From G965200765 sp965200765 (lineage in GTDB: Bacteria; Pseudomonadota; Gammaproteobacteria; Arenicellales; JAJDZL01), in the NCBI GenBank assembly GCA_965200765.1, contig OZ241380.1:1116001-1180000 (forward strand): 64,000 bases of DNA. The letters run 5' to 3'. The position numbers and the translations under genes are program-made. How positions within the stretch are numbered: position 1 is the stretch's first letter; the number at the start of each line of letters is the position of its first letter. The notes beneath the pieces are model-generated. The model worked only from the letters and a program-made list of their open reading frames with translations, ran no database searches and was not told the origin of the DNA. Positions 43,487-52,653 of the stretch are shown here, in pieces.

Positions 43487-43899
43487 AATTGAACGGCTTT
43501 TACTGATGGGACACGTTTCAGCGTTTTGCCTGGAACTGAGTTAACAATTCGGTCTGCCAATTTTGTCTTGTTTTGCTATCGTGTGTTGTATGAATCAGAT
43601 AGTAAAAACGCTGTACCAGGAGATTTTCAGATTTATAATCATGGAGCAATAACGGGTAGAAAATTTACGGGAGAGAGTTGCTATTTTCATTGCAAATGGA
43701 AATTGGCTTGCAACATCAAACAAAGCAAATACACGGATTTACTGCGTTTAAATATTCAGTATATTCAATAGGATAAAGTTTAATATTAAACTTTATTCTC
43801 AAATTTAGTCGAGTACAGTTTTACTTGATGATTGGAGTTGCATTGCAAAACTCTTCGCATGTATGATCTACCAGACAAATTAATTTCAACGGGGGAATT
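43487..43899. other. 413-base intergenic region
   Basis: AT-rich spacer. An open frame of 81 codons (43526-43771) shows no family features, and I do not call it a gene. A 24-base perfect palindrome (separate entry) is the only structured signal. Confidence 0.4.
43773..43796. promoter_or_regulatory. 24-base perfect AT-only-biased palindrome upstream of the amidase operon
   Basis: Half-site ATAAAGTTTAAT is followed directly by its exact reverse complement. It lies about 104 bases upstream of the amidase ATG. With two G/C pairs it is a poor terminator and has no T-run stem context, so an operator for a dimeric regulator is the more likely role. No regulator gene is adjacent. Confidence 0.45.
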
Positions 43900-45126
43900 A
43901 TGAATTTATCAGTGAATGGTGAGAGGCTGTGGAATTCTCTGATGCGTATGGCAGAGATCGGGGCCACTCAGAAAGGCGGTGTATGCCGATTGGCATTGAC
44001 AGATCTGGACAAGGAAGGCCGGGATTTGCTTTCACAGTGGTGTGATGCTGAACAATGCGAGCGACGAATCGATCCAATGGGCAACATGTTCTTCAAACGT
44101 TCGGGTGTTCAGGATTCGGCGCACGCGGTCGGGATGGGCAGTCATTTGGACACCCAGCCGACGGGTGGAAAATTCGACGGTGTTTACGGAGTTCTGGCCG
44201 CTTTGGAAGTAATTCGAGTCTTGAACGAGAACGACATCTCTACACGTCTTCCGGTAGAACTTGTGGTCTGGACAAACGAAGAAGGTGCAAGGTTTCCCCC
44301 GGCAATGATTGGTTCCGGGGTATATGCAGGAGCATTTGACCTTGAGTATGGACATGGACGTGCAGACCCCGACAACAAAACGATCGGCGATGAACTGAAG
44401 CGAATCGGCTATTTGCAGAACACTTTACCCAAGGACCACGGGTTTTCGGCATTTTTTGAAGCACATATTGAGCAGGGGCCGATTCTGGAAGCGAAAGGGC
44501 TTTCAATAGGTGTAGTTACAGGAGTCCAGGGAGTGCGCTGGTATGACATTGAAGTGACTGGCGAAGAAACGCATGCAGGACCGATGCCGATGGAAATGCG
44601 CAAGGATGCCATGCGAGGTGCTGCAAAACTGCTACCGGAAATCTATCAGATTGCCAAGCGGCACGAGCCCGATGGGCGCGTAACCATTGGCGAGTTTCAC
44701 ATTCAGCCAGGTTCGCGCAATACAGTTCCGTCAAAAGCAGTGTTTTCCATTGATTTTCGTCATCCGGATGAAACAATGTTCGATCAGATGCATACAGATC
44801 TGATTGAGATTGTTGAAAAACTGAATCAATCAAGCAATGTCGAGTTCCGTGTTGATAATTTTTGGCGAGCGGCACCAACGAAATTCAATGAAACGTGCGT
44901 AAATACAGTTCGCCGCAGTGCTGAAAAGTGCGGCTTTGAATCCATTGACATGGTTAGCGGTGCGGGGCATGATTCGGTTTACATCGCGCGTGTTGCGCCA
45001 ACTGCCATGATATTCATTCCTTGCGACGATGGTGTTAGTCACAGTGAGATAGAAAATACTTCGCCAGAATTTGTTGAAGCGGGCGCCAACGTGCTGCTTC
45101 ATTCTGTTCTGGAAACTGCCGGGTGA
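43900..45126 (+). CDS. M20-family Zn-dependent amidase (N-carbamoyl-L-amino-acid hydrolase/beta-ureidopropionase type)
   Basis: A 408-residue enzyme that hydrolyses N-carbamoyl amino acids or related ureido compounds to the amine, CO2 and ammonia. Metal-site motifs: G-S-H-L-D-T-Q-P-T-G-G-K-F-D-G-V-Y-G, W-T-N-E-E-G-A-R-F-P-P-A-M, HIEQGPILE, the dimerisation-domain GEETHAGPMPMEMRKDA, S-G-A-G-H-D and the final PCDDGVSHSEIENTS. It overlaps the following PfkB kinase start region (stop at 45124-45126, ATG at 45132). It fits the window's organic-nitrogen theme: pyrimidine, hydantoin or ureide breakdown. Confidence 0.9.
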   Translation: MNLSVNGERLWNSLMRMAEIGATQKGGVCRLALTDLDKEGRDLLSQWCDAEQCERRIDPMGNMFFKRSGVQDSAHAVGMGSHLDTQPTGGKFDGVYGVLAALEVIRVLNENDISTRLPVELVVWTNEEGARFPPAMIGSGVYAGAFDLEYGHGRADPDNKTIGDELKRIGYLQNTLPKDHGFSAFFEAHIEQGPILEAKGLSIGVVTGVQGVRWYDIEVTGEETHAGPMPMEMRKDAMRGAAKLLPEIYQIAKRHEPDGRVTIGEFHIQPGSRNTVPSKAVFSIDFRHPDETMFDQMHTDLIEIVEKLNQSSNVEFRVDNFWRAAPTKFNETCVNTVRRSAEKCGFESIDMVSGAGHDSVYIARVAPTAMIFIPCDDGVSHSEIENTSPEFVEAGANVLLHSVLETAG

Positions 45127-45131
45127 ATTTG

Positions 45132-46103
45132 ATGAGCAAACAGCTTGATGTTCTTGGTATCGGAAATGCGATTGTCGATGTATTCCGGTTTGTTGATGAT
45201 GGCATGCTTGAGGACATTGGTTTGTCCAAAGGCACAATGACTTTGGTTGAATCGGAGGCTGATTCGCAAATTGATGAAGTAGTGAAGCCTGTCGCGCAAC
45301 TTTCCGGCGGTTCGATTGCCAATACATTGTTTTGCATCGCGTATCTTGGCGGTCATTGCCACTTTATCGGAAAAGTAGGCAATGATGAATTGGGACGGCT
45401 GTATGCTTGGGAAATGGAACAAGCCGGGGTGAGGTTTGCTACTGCTTTTGCCGAAAATGGTTCGACAACCGGGCGTTGCGATGTGTATGTCACCCATGAT
45501 GCAGAAAGAACCATGCGTGTTTCCCCCGGTGCGATGTCCAAATTATCGGTCCGTGATTTTAATGAAGAAGCGATAAAGAACGCAAAAATCCTTCTGTTGG
45601 AAGGGTATTTGCTGGATCTTGAGTGGGCCGGTGACCTGATTGATCAATCTATGGAAATAGCCCAACACAACAACACCGAGATTGCAATCAGCTTGTCAGA
45701 CCCACAACTCGTTGAACGACACCGCGACAAATTTCTTCAAATCGTTGAAACCCATGCAGAGCTGGTTTTTGCGAATGAGCTTGAAGCTTATCAACTCTGT
45801 CAAACAAACAATTTGTCGGATACATTGGCGTTTCTCCAAACAAAAGCACGCCATGCTATCGTCACACGAAGTGAGAATGGATCTGTTGCTGTATCGAACG
45901 GCGAGCAATTTGTTATGGAAGGCCAGACAATTTCCAAGGTAGTTGACACAACCGGCGCGGGCGATGCCTATGCAGGCGGTTTCCTGTTTCAGTATTCCCG
46001 CGGAGAACCGATTCGGGCCTGCATGGAAATGGCAACGAAACTGGCATCCGAGGTTATCCAGCATATTGGAGCGCGGGTGGATGCCAAGCTTCCACCGCGC
46101 TAA
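45132..46103 (+). CDS. PfkB-family carbohydrate/nucleoside kinase (adenosine kinase-like)
   Basis: About 323 residues, a ribokinase-fold kinase. The start D-V-L-G-I-G-N-A-I-V-D-V is typical of the bacterial adenosine kinase-like subgroup; G-G-S-I-A-N-T, the G-K-V-G-N-D-E-L-G segment and the catalytic T-T-G-A-G-D-A-Y-A-G-G-F (anion hole and Asp base) are present. ATG 45132 is preferred over the GTG at 45123 that overlaps the previous gene. It may salvage a nucleoside linked to the amidase upstream; substrate unproven. Confidence 0.87.
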   Translation: MSKQLDVLGIGNAIVDVFRFVDDGMLEDIGLSKGTMTLVESEADSQIDEVVKPVAQLSGGSIANTLFCIAYLGGHCHFIGKVGNDELGRLYAWEMEQAGVRFATAFAENGSTTGRCDVYVTHDAERTMRVSPGAMSKLSVRDFNEEAIKNAKILLLEGYLLDLEWAGDLIDQSMEIAQHNNTEIAISLSDPQLVERHRDKFLQIVETHAELVFANELEAYQLCQTNNLSDTLAFLQTKARHAIVTRSENGSVAVSNGEQFVMEGQTISKVVDTTGAGDAYAGGFLFQYSRGEPIRACMEMATKLASEVIQHIGARVDAKLPPR

Positions 46104-46118
46104 TATCTGGATTCGTGA

Positions 46119-46598
46119 TTACAACAATTTCAGTATGGACTCTGCATCGCTGACCTCGTATTTTCCCGGTGCTTCCCGATTCAACGCAGTTACGACACCG
46201 TCTTCAACGATCATTGCGTATCGGTCCGAGCGAACTCCAAGTCCTTTGTCGGTCAAATCCAGTTCCAGCCCTGCCGCATTGGTGAAGTCAGCGCTTCCAT
46301 CGGCGAGCATCAAGATATTATCCGCATTTTGCATCTCTCCCCAAGCACCCATGACAAACGCATCATTTACCGAAAGGCAGGCGATCGTATCAACTCCTTT
46401 GCCGAACAGATTGTCTGCATTGACTACATAACTTGGCAAATGTGCTTTTGAGCAAGTAGGTGTGAATGCACCGGGCAAAGCAAACAGAACAACCTTCTTG
46501 CCATTGAAGATTTCATCTGTGGTGATTGCCTTCGGACCGTCACCGGTCATGTAGTAGAGCGTTGCTTGAGGAACTCTTTCTCCAACATGAATTGTCAT
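46119..46598 (-). CDS. peroxiredoxin, Prx5-like
   Basis: A 159-residue thiol peroxidase of the Prx5 group. The peroxidatic Cys lies in A-L-P-G-A-F-T-P-T-C-S-K-A-H-L-P; SVNDAFVMGAWGE and the distal DLTDKGLGVRSDRYAMIVEDG are family-typical. It reduces hydroperoxides with glutathione/glutaredoxin. It converges with the kinase gene (15-base gap) and diverges from the glutamine-synthetase-like gene. Confidence 0.92.
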   Translation of the reverse strand: MTIHVGERVPQATLYYMTGDGPKAITTDEIFNGKKVVLFALPGAFTPTCSKAHLPSYVVNADNLFGKGVDTIACLSVNDAFVMGAWGEMQNADNILMLADGSADFTNAAGLELDLTDKGLGVRSDRYAMIVEDGVVTALNREAPGKYEVSDAESILKLL

Positions 46599-46736
46599 TT
46601 TTGCATCTCCTTCAGGTTAAAGTTCTTAGATATTGGAAATTGGTTCATCCATTATAATTGGGTGAATTGAAACAGGACTAACACCTTCAGCATTCCATGC
46701 TGGAGAATTCATGAGAATTCAGGATATTGCTCGTTC

Positions 46737-48101
46737 ATGAATCTTGACACTGCATTGAGAGACTACAAAGAACTCATCAAACGTCATCCGGAAGTTCGCT
46801 ATATTGACGCAATCTTGTTCGATATTTGTGGGCAAGTGCGGGGCAAGAGAATATCGGTCGAGGATGCAGAGAAAATCTATACTTCAGGAATTCAGATTCC
46901 TGAAAGTGCGTTTTTGCTGAATGTGGACGGGCTAAGTACTGATCCATGCGGCCGGGGAATAGCCGACGGTGATCCGGATGGAACGTTGCTACCGATCCCG
47001 GGAACTACTGCTGTGGTTCCATGGGGTGCGGATAAAACCGCGCAGGTACTGACCAGTCTATGGTCCGAAGACGGAACTCCGTCTCAGGTCGATCCCAGAA
47101 ATATCGCCACGGCTATGGTTGATCGGTTCAGCACACTCGGTTACAACCTTTCCATCGCATTTGAACTGGAATTCTACTTGCTGGATCAGGAGTTGGACCA
47201 ACGCGGATGCCCGCAAGCACCAGTTTCGCCCCGGACAGGCAAGAGATACGATGAATTTCAGGTGTACTCAATGGAAGATTTGGATGATCAAATGGAATTC
47301 CTGGACGGCGTACAAAAGTGTTGCAAACAACAATGCATTCCTGCTACAGTGATTGTCAGCGAATATTCTCCATCGCAGTATGAGGTGAATTTGCGGCATG
47401 TTGATGATCCCGTGCAAGCGGCAGACCATTGTCTGCTGTTGCGGCGTGTGGTTCAAGCGGTAGCCAAGTCGCAAAATTTGAGAGCGACGTTCATGTCCAA
47501 ACCGTTTCTTGATTTGTCAGGCAATGGTATGCACTTGCATGTAAGTCTGCAAACGAGTTCCGGAGAGAATGCAATGAAAGGGGAGACAACACTCGGAAGC
47601 AGTGTCCTGCGCCATGCAGTCGGCGGACTGTTGCACACAATGGCGGATATGATGGCAGTTTTTGCGCCGAACGAAAATTCTTATCGACGCTTCATCGCTG
47701 GAGAGTATATTCCCGTAACAAAAACCTGGGGTGCAAACAATCGTTCGGTCGCAGTTCGTATTCCCGGTGGAGACAGTGCAAATCGACGTCTCGAGCATCG
47801 CGTAGCAGGGGCGGATGCAAATCCTTATCTGGTGTTGGCCGCAGTGTTGGCGGGCATGCATCACGGTCTGACCAGCAATGTCGATCCCGGGCCACCATCA
47901 CCCGGTTTGAATGAAAGTTTAACGATGGATCCGGATGTGCCGTTTGACTGGGAATCTGCCATTGACCGGTTTGAAAACTCCGAATTCGCCGCCAACTATC
48001 TGACCCCCGATTATGTGAAACTGTACTCGGAATTGAAACGGGGAGAACGGAAGAGGTTTTACGAACATATTACGGACCGCGAATACAACTGGTACTTGTA
48101 G
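46737..48101 (+). CDS. glutamine synthetase-family gamma-glutamylpolyamine ligase (PuuA-like)
   Basis: A 454-residue GS-fold enzyme that joins glutamate to an amine using ATP. Motifs: F-E-L-E-F-Y-L (metal ligands), Q-Y-E-V-N-L, F-M-S-K-P-F-x-D-x-S-G-N-G-M-H-L-H-V-S-L, and NRRLEHRVAGADANPYLVLAAVLAG with N-x-x-x-x-x-R-I-P. It resembles PuuA and is directly followed by a PuuB-like oxidase, matching the first two steps of the gamma-glutamylated putrescine pathway. Other amines such as ethanolamine-like or isopropylamine substrates are possible. Confidence 0.88.
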   Translation: MNLDTALRDYKELIKRHPEVRYIDAILFDICGQVRGKRISVEDAEKIYTSGIQIPESAFLLNVDGLSTDPCGRGIADGDPDGTLLPIPGTTAVVPWGADKTAQVLTSLWSEDGTPSQVDPRNIATAMVDRFSTLGYNLSIAFELEFYLLDQELDQRGCPQAPVSPRTGKRYDEFQVYSMEDLDDQMEFLDGVQKCCKQQCIPATVIVSEYSPSQYEVNLRHVDDPVQAADHCLLLRRVVQAVAKSQNLRATFMSKPFLDLSGNGMHLHVSLQTSSGENAMKGETTLGSSVLRHAVGGLLHTMADMMAVFAPNENSYRRFIAGEYIPVTKTWGANNRSVAVRIPGGDSANRRLEHRVAGADANPYLVLAAVLAGMHHGLTSNVDPGPPSPGLNESLTMDPDVPFDWESAIDRFENSEFAANYLTPDYVKLYSELKRGERKRFYEHITDREYNWYL

Positions 48102-48113
48102 ATTGCAGCGACG

Positions 48114-49430
48114 GTGTCTGGGAAAGCAATTGAAATTGAGCCGCATGTAGATTCGTACTATGTCGCTACTGCAATCGGCATGCGGGAGTATGCACCGCTT
48201 GACAAATCGGCAACTTGCGACATTTGTGTAATTGGCGGCGGATTTACCGGAGTTTCAGCAGCACTGAATCTCGCGGAACGCGGTTATCGGGTTGTTCTTC
48301 TGGAAGCCAATCAAATCGGCTGGGGTGCATCCGGCAGAAATGGCGGTCAGATGGGAAGCGGCATGGTCGACTCGCAATCAGATCTTGAAGAGCTATATGG
48401 ATTCGACAAAGCACAACAGTTCTGGGCGATGTGCGAAAGAGCCAAGAAAGAAGTTCTGGGCAGAATTGAGCGACATGACATTCAGTGCCATTTCAAGCCA
48501 GGGATTGTTGGCGTTGCTTGCACCAATCAGGCAAGCGAGGAATTTCATGCCGAGGTTGAAGATCTGCACAAGAATTACGATTATCTTTCCATTCGCTATC
48601 TGAACCGGAACGAGGTTGGTGAACTGCTTGGTACAGATTTGTATTATGGCGGGCGGCTTGATATGGGTGCCGGACATCTGCACCCGTTGAACTACATTCT
48701 GGGTTTGGCGAAAGCCGCAACACAAGCCAACGTTCAAATATACGAAAAAACCCGAGTTTTGAAATTCACGACAACCGCTGATAGAGTTGCGGTGCAAACA
48801 TCTACCGGTGTCGAGGTTCGCGCAAAGTATCTGATACTCGCTTGCAACGGATACCTGAAAGGATTGTCGACGAAACTGGAGAACCTGCTGATGCCGCTGA
48901 ACAGCTACATTGTTGCAACCGAACCATTGGACCAAGCAACCACAGAAAAAATCAACAAACGTGATGTAGCTGTATTCGATTCGCGTTTCGATTTGGACTA
49001 TTATCGTCTGTCGTCGGACAAGCGACTGCTGTTTGGCGGTGGCGGTAGCTATACGCGCCGTAACATCTCTGACATTCGGTCGCGGCTGCGACGAAATATG
49101 TTGATCGTGTACCCCGAGTTGTCGCAAACCAAAATCGATTACGCGTGGGGCGGCCTAATTGCGATGACCGTCAATGAAATACCGGTTTTCGGTAAATTGG
49201 GTGAAAATGTTTTTTATGCGCATGGATTTTCAGGTCACGGACTTGCATTGTCGAATTTGGCCGGCAAGTTGATTGCCGGAGCCATTGAAGGTTCAGTCGA
49301 CCGGTTCAATATTTTTGCGGATGTAAGACATCGCGCGTTTCCGGGTGGAAAATATCTGAGATGGCCAGTGTATGCGTTGCGTTTACTCTATTATGCAGGT
49401 GGCGAGCAAATTCAATTCTGGCGAGACTAA
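48114..49430 (+). CDS. FAD-dependent amine oxidase (gamma-glutamylputrescine oxidase, PuuB-like)
   Basis: A 438-residue DadA/PuuB-type flavoprotein from a GTG start at 48114. SYYVATAIGMREYAPL corresponds to the PuuB lead-in; the FAD motif is CDICVIGGGFTGVSAALNLAERGYRVVLLEA; G-W-G-A-S-G-R-N-G-G-Q follows; the C-terminal G-F-S-G-H-G-L-A-L is typical. It oxidises gamma-glutamylated amines, giving the aldehyde, ammonia and H2O2. The 12-base gap to the ligase indicates co-transcription; the neighbouring peroxiredoxin could deal with peroxide. Confidence 0.87.
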   Translation: MSGKAIEIEPHVDSYYVATAIGMREYAPLDKSATCDICVIGGGFTGVSAALNLAERGYRVVLLEANQIGWGASGRNGGQMGSGMVDSQSDLEELYGFDKAQQFWAMCERAKKEVLGRIERHDIQCHFKPGIVGVACTNQASEEFHAEVEDLHKNYDYLSIRYLNRNEVGELLGTDLYYGGRLDMGAGHLHPLNYILGLAKAATQANVQIYEKTRVLKFTTTADRVAVQTSTGVEVRAKYLILACNGYLKGLSTKLENLLMPLNSYIVATEPLDQATTEKINKRDVAVFDSRFDLDYYRLSSDKRLLFGGGGSYTRRNISDIRSRLRRNMLIVYPELSQTKIDYAWGGLIAMTVNEIPVFGKLGENVFYAHGFSGHGLALSNLAGKLIAGAIEGSVDRFNIFADVRHRAFPGGKYLRWPVYALRLLYYAGGEQIQFWRD

Positions 49431-49520
49431 AGAAATCGCTGAAGCAGGTTGGGTTGTCGAAACCGGCGAGCTCATGTTATTCTTGTTGCATCAGAATTAA
49501 TCAAGTCAAGGATTATCAGT

Positions 49521-50912
49521 ATGGCAGAAGTTGCAGTTTCCGTGTCCCGTAGCGGGGCGATTGAAGAATTGAAGGAACTGTTTGGCGAGAGAGTCTCTAC
49601 ATCGGATTCGGCTCGCCATCAGTTTGGAAAAGATGAGTCTTATCACGAGTCGATACCGCCGGATGCTGTATTTGCACCGCAGTCTACTGAAGAAGTCTCG
49701 AATGCAGTACGGATTTGCGCGAAGCATGCGACTCCAGTGATTCCTTATGGTACCGGTACTGGACTGGAAGGGCATGTTGCAGCCTTGCACGGCGGTGTGT
49801 GTCTGAACATGGCCGAGATGAATGAAATCATACAAGTCAATTCAGATGATTTGGATGTAGTTGTGCAACCGGGTGTGACTCGCAAGCAACTTAATCATCA
49901 CCTCCGGGATATGGGGTTGTTTTTTCCCATAGATCCGGGAGCTGATGCCTCACTGGGAGGAATGACTTCCACCAGAGCATCAGGTACAAACGCCGTTCGC
50001 TACGGTACCATGCGGGAGAATGTTCTTTCATTGACCGCAGTGCTGGGGGATGGACGAGTAATCAGAACCGCCAAGCGAGCTCGAAAGTCGGCCGCAGGAT
50101 ACGATCTCACCAGACTTTTTGTCGGTTCCGAAGGAACTTTGGGAGTGATTACCGAACTGACAGTTCGAATCTACGGCATTCCGGAAAAAATATCTTCCGC
50201 AGTAGTCAACTTCCCGAATCTGGAAGATGCAGTGCAAACAGTCATTGAAACCATACAGCTTGGCATACCGATTGCACGGATTGAATTGCTGGATGACAAA
50301 ATGATGAACGCGATCAACAACTATTCAAAGACGGACTATCCTGAGGAATACACTTTGTTTCTGGAATTTCATGGTACGGAGGTGTCGGTGGCAGACCAGA
50401 CAGAAACTGTACAGATGATAGCCGAGTCGTATGGTAGCGGCTCGTTTCAATGGACGGTTCATGCTGAAGAGCGCAACAAGTTGTGGCAGGCACGCCATGA
50501 CGCGGCATATGCTGCGAAGATGATGCGTCCGAATGCCCAGATATGGGCGACGGATGTGTGCGTGCCGATTTCCCGTTTGGCGGAATGTATTATGGAGACC
50601 AAGCGAGATATTGAAGAGTCAAATCTGCTTGCGCCGATAGTCGGTCATGTTGGTGACGGCAACTTTCATTTGGTGCTAGTGGTAGACCATAATGATCCGG
50701 AGGAAGAGGACAGGGCACAGAGTTTGCATGAGCGAATGGTTATGCGCGCCCTTGAAATGGAAGGTACCTGCACAGGCGAGCATGGCATCGGCTACGGAAA
50801 AATGGACTTCCTGGTCGCCGAGCATGGTGAGGCAATCAGTGTGATGAGAAACATCAAGCAGGCGCTTGACCCGGACAATATTATGAATCCGGGCAAGATT
50901 GTTCGAGTCTAA
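49521..50912 (+). CDS. FAD-linked oxidase, glycolate/D-lactate dehydrogenase (GlcD) type
   Basis: About 463 residues, a VAO/PCMH-type flavoprotein. The FAD-binding loop is P-Y-G-T-G-T-G-L-E-G-H, then D-P-G-A-D-A-S-L-G-G-M, A-S-G-T-N-A-V-R-Y-G-T-M-R-E-N-V, GSEGTLGVITELT, and the FAD-oxidase C-terminal HVGDGNFHLVLV and CTGEHGIGYGKMDFL. It oxidises an alpha-hydroxy acid such as D-lactate or glycolate. ATG 49521 is preferred to 49449. It follows the puuB-like gene by 90 bases in the same direction. Confidence 0.9.
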   Translation: MAEVAVSVSRSGAIEELKELFGERVSTSDSARHQFGKDESYHESIPPDAVFAPQSTEEVSNAVRICAKHATPVIPYGTGTGLEGHVAALHGGVCLNMAEMNEIIQVNSDDLDVVVQPGVTRKQLNHHLRDMGLFFPIDPGADASLGGMTSTRASGTNAVRYGTMRENVLSLTAVLGDGRVIRTAKRARKSAAGYDLTRLFVGSEGTLGVITELTVRIYGIPEKISSAVVNFPNLEDAVQTVIETIQLGIPIARIELLDDKMMNAINNYSKTDYPEEYTLFLEFHGTEVSVADQTETVQMIAESYGSGSFQWTVHAEERNKLWQARHDAAYAAKMMRPNAQIWATDVCVPISRLAECIMETKRDIEESNLLAPIVGHVGDGNFHLVLVVDHNDPEEEDRAQSLHERMVMRALEMEGTCTGEHGIGYGKMDFLVAEHGEAISVMRNIKQALDPDNIMNPGKIVRV

Positions 50913-50965
50913 TCCAATCGCGCGACTGGCTTAAGTGAAAATTTTGTGCGGATTTGGATTTTCGA

Positions 50966-51382
50966 TTAGTCGGAATCGACAGATTGTTTCAGCTTGACGA
51001 CAACATCAACCTTGTCAACTGATTTGCCGTCGGGTGGATCAGGAATATTTTCAACTGTAATTTCATCTTCGCTGATATCAGTCAACTCACCCGTTTCTTC
51101 ATCATAGAAATGGTGATGGTGTGATTCCACATTTGAGTCGTAGTACACTTTGTTCGGGTCCACGATGACTTCTCGCAATAGCCCCTTTTCCACAAACAGT
51201 CCCAGAGTGTTGTATACAGTTGCACGGGATACAGGCGGCCATGGGCCGTTGACATTTCGATAAATTTCCTCTGCTGACATATGTGCATGTTTTACCAGAA
51301 TGATACGCGCGATTCGCAAGCGTTGCGGTGTCGGCATTACGCCATGTTCGCGTAAGTGTGAATCCAGGTCAGAGTTATCCAT
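50966..51382 (-). CDS. Fur-family regulator, Irr-like
   Basis: A 138-residue Fur-superfamily DNA-binding protein with a winged helix (MSAEEIYRNV ... VSRATVYNTLGLFVEKGLLREV). The H-H-H-H run at 88-91 followed by FYDEETGELTDI, together with YDSNVESHHHHF, resembles Irr, the haem-responsive iron regulator of alphaproteobacteria. The structural-zinc CxxC pairs of classical Fur are absent, as in Irr. It would repress or activate iron and haem genes under iron limitation; targets in this window are not evident. It converges with the glcD-like gene. Confidence 0.82.
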   Translation of the reverse strand: MDNSDLDSHLREHGVMPTPQRLRIARIILVKHAHMSAEEIYRNVNGPWPPVSRATVYNTLGLFVEKGLLREVIVDPNKVYYDSNVESHHHHFYDEETGELTDISEDEITVENIPDPPDGKSVDKVDVVVKLKQSVDSD

Positions 51383-51479
51383 AGGTTACTCAATTCAATC
51401 AGTTTAATTACTAAGATAATAATTTCATTATACGATAAATATGCTGACTGTCTAAACTATTTTCAATGAAATTCAAGAA

Positions 51480-51998
51480 ATGACAAATACAGTATGCAGA
51501 ACTGGAGAATTCATTAGCGCGATGGTTGCAACCAAGCGAGAAGGTGTCATTCTGGCAATTGGTGAACAACCGTTGAACTATCAGAAAGAGATCCTGTCAG
51601 CGTTGGACCCACTTTCGCGACTGATCGTAAGCCTGAAACCATCCGTTGCAAGATTGCCGGTCGAAACACATCTGGAAACGGATTTGCGAGTGGCTGTGCA
51701 TCGACAGGATATTCATGAGTTTCTGGATGACATCAAGCACCATCGTTTCACATTGGTCATGCTGGGTGAGGAGAGCATCGATGATTCTCTGATCACAAAA
51801 TGTATTGACATACTTGAGCAGGGTGGTATGGCACTCGTGCTACGAAGTTTATCGGAAAGCAAGCCACCCTATCTCGGAAACTGCGAGCGATGCTGGTGCG
51901 TATCATTGAACTTCTGCTACCTGATGGTCAAGTCTGACCAGCAGAAAAAACCCGTTCGACGCGGCGGCCGCAGAGCCAGACAGGCTTCGCAATACTGA
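51480..51998 (+). CDS. hypothetical protein, 172 aa
   Basis: Not recognised. The central strand-turn pattern (DLRVAVHRQDIHEFLDDIKHHR ... LEQGGMALVLRSL) weakly recalls the second half of a Rossmann-fold methyltransferase, but no SAM motif is visible. The C-terminus is basic (KKPVRRGGRRARQ), perhaps for nucleic-acid contact. It starts 97 bases from the divergent Irr-like gene and ends 4 bases before the AlkB gene, so it is likely co-transcribed with a DNA/RNA repair enzyme. Confidence 0.5.
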   Translation: MTNTVCRTGEFISAMVATKREGVILAIGEQPLNYQKEILSALDPLSRLIVSLKPSVARLPVETHLETDLRVAVHRQDIHEFLDDIKHHRFTLVMLGEESIDDSLITKCIDILEQGGMALVLRSLSESKPPYLGNCERCWCVSLNFCYLMVKSDQQKKPVRRGGRRARQASQY

Positions 51999-52002
51999 CA
52001 CA

Positions 52003-52644
52003 TTGGATACGAAAACGTCAACTTCCAGGTTAGCGGAGTGTCTCTCGTTGCATGGATTTGAACAGTACAAAATCATAAACGGCGACATCTGGTATTGCGA
52101 GCGATTCCTGGATGAGGAAACCGCGGTCAGGTTGTTTGAAAACTTGCTGAAATCTACCCGGTGGACGCAACCCGTTGTCAAGATGGGCAACCGGATTGTA
52201 AATTCACCCCGGTTGGCAGCGTGGCATGGAGACCCGGATGCAGTCTATACCTACTCAGGCCTTCGAAATTCGCCTGTGGATTGGAATCCGGCATTAATCG
52301 AAATCAGAGACCGGCTTGAAACCGTTACCGCAATTCGATTCAACAGCGTTCTGCTCAATTATTATCGGGATGGCCACGACAGCATGGGCTGGCATCGCGA
52401 TAATGAGCCCGAACTTGGCAAGAATCCGGTAGTTGCTTCAGTCAGTCTTGGAGCAACCCGAAGATTTTTGATGAAACACATACGACAGGACGATCAAAAG
52501 ATGGAATTTCACTTGACGCAGGGTTCAGCTCTGCTCATGATTGGTGAAACACAGCACAATTGGAAGCACAGTGTCCCCAAAAGGCCTGCGATCTCACAAC
52601 CGCGAATCAATCTGACATTCAGAGTGGTTCAAAGTTTGGCTTGA
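52003..52644 (+). CDS. AlkB-family alpha-ketoglutarate-dependent dioxygenase
   Basis: A 213-residue Fe(II)/2-oxoglutarate oxygenase that repairs alkylated DNA or RNA bases by oxidative demethylation. The iron triad is His131-x-Asp133 (GWHRDNE) and His189 (NWKHS); 2-oxoglutarate-binding arginines are in PRINLTFR. N-Y-Y-R-D-G-H-D-S-M-G-W-H-R-D resembles the ALKBH2/3-like branch. The start is TTG at 52003, because no ATG or GTG precedes the conserved fold. Confidence 0.9.
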   Translation: MDTKTSTSRLAECLSLHGFEQYKIINGDIWYCERFLDEETAVRLFENLLKSTRWTQPVVKMGNRIVNSPRLAAWHGDPDAVYTYSGLRNSPVDWNPALIEIRDRLETVTAIRFNSVLLNYYRDGHDSMGWHRDNEPELGKNPVVASVSLGATRRFLMKHIRQDDQKMEFHLTQGSALLMIGETQHNWKHSVPKRPAISQPRINLTFRVVQSLA

Positions 52645-52653
52645 CTCGCCCGG

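Noticed and set aside
43526..43771. 81-codon open frame between the ZIP-like gene and the amidase
   Set aside because: No recognisable fold, poor ribosome-binding context, and composition like the surrounding non-coding DNA.
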